From Variovorax sp. V213 (lineage in GTDB: Bacteria > Pseudomonadota > Gammaproteobacteria > Burkholderiales > Burkholderiaceae_C), in assembly GCF_041154455.1 (NCBI RefSeq), contig NZ_AP028664.1, forward strand, positions 2,419,001 to 2,483,000: 64,000 nucleotides of DNA, in the 5' to 3' direction. Positions 61,449 through 64,000 of this stretch are shown piece by piece. Both the position numbers and the translations under genes were made by a program. The notes beneath the pieces were generated by a model. It saw only the letters and a list, made by a program, of their open reading frames with translations, did no database searches and was not told the DNA's origin. Position 1 is the stretch's first letter. Every line of letters begins with the position of its first letter.

Positions 61449-61913
61449 TTAATCGGTGGAAGGCGGGCGCATCGCGTTGGCGCTCGCGGGGCCTGTGGGC
61501 AGGCGGCGCTTCACGTACTTGAAGGTGCCGGTGGCATGCGCGCACACGCGCTCCAGCTCGTCGTAGATCTTGGCTTCGGTAAAGGCCAGCGTCGCGGTGC
61601 GGTGTATGAGCGTGCCGCGTGCGTGCAGCGGGCCGACTGAGGGCTGCATGAAGCTGGTCTTCATCTCGATGGTGACCACGCCCATCTCGGGAGCCACGCT
61701 GCGCGCGGCGGCCGCCATGGTGATGTCGAGCAGCGTCATGCAGGCACCGCCGTGCGTCACGTCGAAGGTATTCAGGTGCTCGGGCTTGGCCGTGTAGATG
61801 ATCTCGGACTCGCCGCCCTCGAACCTCGTGAGCTCGAAGCCGAGATGGCGCGCAAACGGAATCTGGCTCGTGTACGAGCGGATGTTGATGTCGGTGGAAT
61901 CTTCTTCGGCCAT
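61449..61913 (-). CDS. Hotdog-fold thioesterase (PaaI-like)
   Basis: 154 residues from ATG 61913, which follows the SDR stop by one base; a GTG at 61922 would add three residues. Hotdog fold with HGGACMTLLDITMAAAARS (central helix) and a later VVTIEMKTSFMQPSVG. This is the DUF4442/PaaI-type acyl-CoA thioesterase group. Tight coupling to the SDR gene and to CoA-linked dehydrogenases supports a role in acyl-CoA breakdown. Confidence 0.88.
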   Translation of the reverse strand: MAEEDSTDINIRSYTSQIPFARHLGFELTRFEGGESEIIYTAKPEHLNTFDVTHGGACMTLLDITMAAAARSVAPEMGVVTIEMKTSFMQPSVGPLHARGTLIHRTATLAFTEAKIYDELERVCAHATGTFKYVKRRLPTGPASANAMRPPSTD

Positions 61914-61914
61914 T

Positions 61915-62709
61915 TCAAGCACCGAGTACCACGCTCACGCCACCATCGACCGCCAGCCACTGGCCGGTGATGTGCTTGCCTGCATCGCTGGCGTACAGCA
62001 GCGTGATGCCCTTCAGGTCTTCCTCGTCGCCAAGCCGGCCGAGCGGCGCGTGCGAGGCCATTTTTTCCTCGCCCAGAGACTTGATCAGGCCGGCGGCCAT
62101 CTTCGTCATGAAGAAGCCCGGGCAGATCGCGTTCACGTTGATGTTGTACCTGCCCCATTCGGCCGCGAGCGTGCGCGTGAAGCCGATCACGGCGGTCTTC
62201 GAGGTGTTGTAGGCCAGCGTCTGCATCTCGGGCGGGTTGCCGTTGAGGCCCGCGATCGAGGCGATGTTGATGATGCGGCCGGTCTTTTTCGGAATCATGT
62301 AGCCATTGGCGACCTGCTGCGACAGGATGAAGTAGCCGCGCACGTTGAGGTTCATCACCTTGTCCCAGGCCTCGACCGGATGGCTCTCGGCCGGCGCGCC
62401 CCAGCTGGCGCCCGCGTTGTTGACGAGGATATCGATCGCGCCCATGCGCTGCAGCGTTTCGTCGGCCAGGCGGCGCGTGTCTTCTTCCTTCGAGCAATCG
62501 GCGGCGATCCAGCGCGCGTCGATGCCGGCCGATTGCAGTTCGGCCGCCGCCTGCTCGAGATCTTCAGACTTGCGCGAACTCAACATGATCTTCGCGCCGG
62601 CTTCACCCAGCGCATGCGCCATTTGCAGGCCCAGGCCGCGCGAGCCGCCGGTGATGAGGGCGGTCTTGCCGGTGAGGTCGAAGAGTTGCTTGGTTGTGCG
62701 GGGTGTCAT
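61915..62709 (-). CDS. Short-chain dehydrogenase/reductase (FabG-like)
   Basis: 264 residues. TGGSRGLGLQMAHALGEAG for cofactor, LVNNAGASWG, IASIAGL and YNTSKTAVIGFTRTLAAEWG with catalytic Tyr and Lys, and ICPGFFMTKM; the GQWLAVDGGVSVVLGA tail is typical of FabG and 3-hydroxyacyl dehydrogenases. In this operon an oxidation or reduction of a 3-hydroxyacyl or similar alcohol is likely. Confidence 0.92.
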   Translation of the reverse strand: MTPRTTKQLFDLTGKTALITGGSRGLGLQMAHALGEAGAKIMLSSRKSEDLEQAAAELQSAGIDARWIAADCSKEEDTRRLADETLQRMGAIDILVNNAGASWGAPAESHPVEAWDKVMNLNVRGYFILSQQVANGYMIPKKTGRIINIASIAGLNGNPPEMQTLAYNTSKTAVIGFTRTLAAEWGRYNINVNAICPGFFMTKMAAGLIKSLGEEKMASHAPLGRLGDEEDLKGITLLYASDAGKHITGQWLAVDGGVSVVLGA

Positions 62710-62734
62710 GGGTGTCTCCGGTGTTCGATGGGGT

Positions 62735-63037
62735 TCAGGTCTGGTAGTCCATGCATTGGCGCGCTTCGTAAACCGCGCCCATGAACGGTTTCAGCGCGAC
62801 GTGCTGCGGATGGCCGGCGTAGGCTGCGAGCGCAGCCGCGTCGATGAATTCCGAGTTCAGGATCAGGTCGTAGGTGGCTTCGAGGCCGGGCTGGGCAATG
62901 GCCACCTCGAAGCGCCGTATGTCGGTCGAGAGGCCGGCGCAGGCATCGAGCAAGGCCTTGGCCTTGCGGAGATTGGTCGCCTTGTCGGCGCCTTCGGCGT
63001 GGTCCTTGAACTTCCACATCACGATGTGCTTGAGCAT
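62735..63037 (-). CDS. Dabb-family (stress-responsive barrel) protein
   Basis: 100 residues from ATG 63037 (upstream GGAAAGG). MLKHIVMWKFKDHAEG at the start, EVAIAQPGLEATYDLILNSEF and HPQHVALKPFMGAVYEARQC near the end are the pattern of the Dabb ferredoxin-like dimeric barrel. Function is unclear in the family; some members act on small organic intermediates. It sits 16 bases after the small membrane gene. Confidence 0.88.
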   Translation of the reverse strand: MLKHIVMWKFKDHAEGADKATNLRKAKALLDACAGLSTDIRRFEVAIAQPGLEATYDLILNSEFIDAAALAAYAGHPQHVALKPFMGAVYEARQCMDYQT

Positions 63038-63053
63038 GGCCTGCCTTTCCCTG

Positions 63054-63290
63054 TTATTTGTCGCCGAGGCGCGAGCGCACGTAGATGAGCGCAAAGCCGA
63101 CCAAGGCGATCACGCCGCCCGGCACAGCCATCGACCAGCCGATCGCCGGCTCGGTGCGGCCCGTGGCAATGCCGAGGATCACGAGAAACAGGCCGCCGTA
63201 GATCAGGATCCAGATCCATTTCTCGAGCCGGGCGTGCGGCTTCGGGGGCTTGACGGGGTTCGGGGTGTTGTTGGGAGCGGCGTTGGCCAT
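63054..63290 (-). CDS. Small two-helix membrane protein
   Basis: 78 residues. Pro/Asn-rich start (NNTPNPVKPPKPHARLEK), then two hydrophobic helices (WIWILIYGGLFLVILGIA and GWSMAVPGGVIALVGFALIYV) joined by a short polar turn, ending in a basic tail. The gene begins two bases after the stop of the upstream acyl-CoA dehydrogenase, so it is part of the operon. I do not recognise the family. Confidence 0.75.
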   Translation of the reverse strand: MANAAPNNTPNPVKPPKPHARLEKWIWILIYGGLFLVILGIATGRTEPAIGWSMAVPGGVIALVGFALIYVRSRLGDK

Positions 63291-63292
63291 TG

Positions 63293-64000
63293 TCAAAAAG
63301 CGTCCTCGGGCAATGCTGTACAGGTGGGGTCGCGGCTCTCGACCACGTTGAGCCAGGCGCCGATTTTCGGCAGCTCGTAGTGGAAGAAATAGTCCGTGGC
63401 GCCAATCTTGCCAGCTGTTACCGCCCTCGCCTTCTCTGCGTCGATTTCCAGCGCTCGCCGCGCCACGTCCAGCCAGATCCAGGCCAGCACGGTGTGGCCG
63501 AACGCCTGCATGTAGGGCACGGCGTTGGCCAGCGCATCGGCCGGGTCGCCGGTGGACCAGGCGGCTTCGGTGGCGGTGCCGATGCGCTTCAGCGCGGCGG
63601 CCAGCGCCTGGGCGTGCCCCGCGAGCGCGGGCACCGTGGCGGCGCGGCCGATGGTGCCCGTGATGCGGCCGGCCAGCAATTGCAGGCCCCGGCCTTTTTC
63701 CATCAGCACCTTGCGGCCCAGCAGGTCGGCGGCCTGGATGCCGTGGGTACCCTCGTGAATCATGTTCAGGCGGTTGTCGCGCCAATACTGCTCCACGGGA
63801 AAGTCGCGCGTGTAGCCGTAGCCGCCATGCACCTGAATGGCCAGCGAATTGGCCTCCAGGCACCACTCGCTGGGCCAGCTCTTGGCGATGGGCGTGAGCA
63901 CCTCCAGCAACAAGCGGGCGTCGTCTGCGGCCTGCGCGCCGCCGGTCTTCTGCTCGTCGACCAGCCGGGCGCAATAGAGCTCCAGCGCCAGCGCGCCCTC
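63293..64000 (-). CDS. Acyl-CoA dehydrogenase (C-terminal fragment)
   Basis: The last 235 residues of a gene whose start lies beyond the window. The frame is open up to base 64000. The catalytic region reads CLEANSLAIQVHGGYGYTRDF and VEQYWRDNRLNMIHEGTHGI, followed by a C-terminal extension of about 120 residues as in the long 560-600-residue acyl-CoA dehydrogenases (FadE-like / AcdA type). First visible gene of the minus-strand operon. Confidence 0.92.
   Translation of the reverse strand, partial: EGALALELYCARLVDEQKTGGAQAADDARLLLEVLTPIAKSWPSEWCLEANSLAIQVHGGYGYTRDFPVEQYWRDNRLNMIHEGTHGIQAADLLGRKVLMEKGRGLQLLAGRITGTIGRAATVPALAGHAQALAAALKRIGTATEAAWSTGDPADALANAVPYMQAFGHTVLAWIWLDVARRALEIDAEKARAVTAGKIGATDYFFHYELPKIGAWLNVVESRDPTCTALPEDAF

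Overview
The window is high-GC, densely packed bacterial chromosome. Gene content and protein style (a Bug-type solute receptor, split PqiA, many GcvA-like LysR regulators, CoA-linked catabolic operons) suggest a betaproteobacterium of the Burkholderiales, most like Comamonadaceae such as Variovorax. That placement is inference from style; there is no rRNA or marker gene to fix it. I saw no tRNA, rRNA, CRISPR array or insertion sequence.

Layout. 1-5.4 kb: the start of an MFS exporter, then an MFS-pqiA1-pqiA2-pqiB-pqiC run for envelope lipid transport. 5.6-11.5 kb: a membrane M48 peptidase coupled to a group II truncated haemoglobin, two more MFS transporters and a LysR regulator. 11.5-20 kb: a GntR-controlled metabolic locus. 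On one side it has a YdiJ-like FAD/Fe-S 2-hydroxyacid dehydrogenase and an O6-methylguanine-DNA methyltransferase. On the other it has a class V aminotransferase, a Bug receptor and an FAH/hydratase-fold enzyme. Repeated palindromes sit between the two arms. 20-25.5 kb: an MFS/aldo-keto reductase pair with a divergent LysR gene, then two paralogous LuxR-type regulators flanking an AraC gene.

25.6-53.4 kb is the centrepiece: a type III secretion locus. A minus-strand operon runs sctV-S-C-D-F-I-J-K-L-N-O-T-U and continues, 34 bp after sctU, into one 4558-residue open reading frame. sctQ and sctR are divergently transcribed. The giant protein has an Asp/Glu racemase domain with both catalytic cysteines, flanked by two domains resembling D-glutamate cyclase (DUF4392). 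It also has an HELAH zincin-like motif, a LysM-like segment, a long N-terminal coiled coil and Gly/Ala-rich hydrophobic stretches. The apparatus is unusual: SctU lacks the NPTH self-cleavage motif, and no sctP, gatekeeper, translocon or chaperone gene is visible. My inference is a stripped-down secretion system with one dominant giant cargo, whose racemase and cyclase could together drain L-glutamate to 5-oxoproline.

53.3-64 kb: an azoreductase/LysR pair, a TetR/NmrA-like pair with a clear operator, and a nine-gene minus-strand operon (two acyl-CoA dehydrogenases, two SDRs, MDR reductase, thioesterase, Dabb protein, GST and a small membrane protein) that looks catabolic. The last gene runs off the window.
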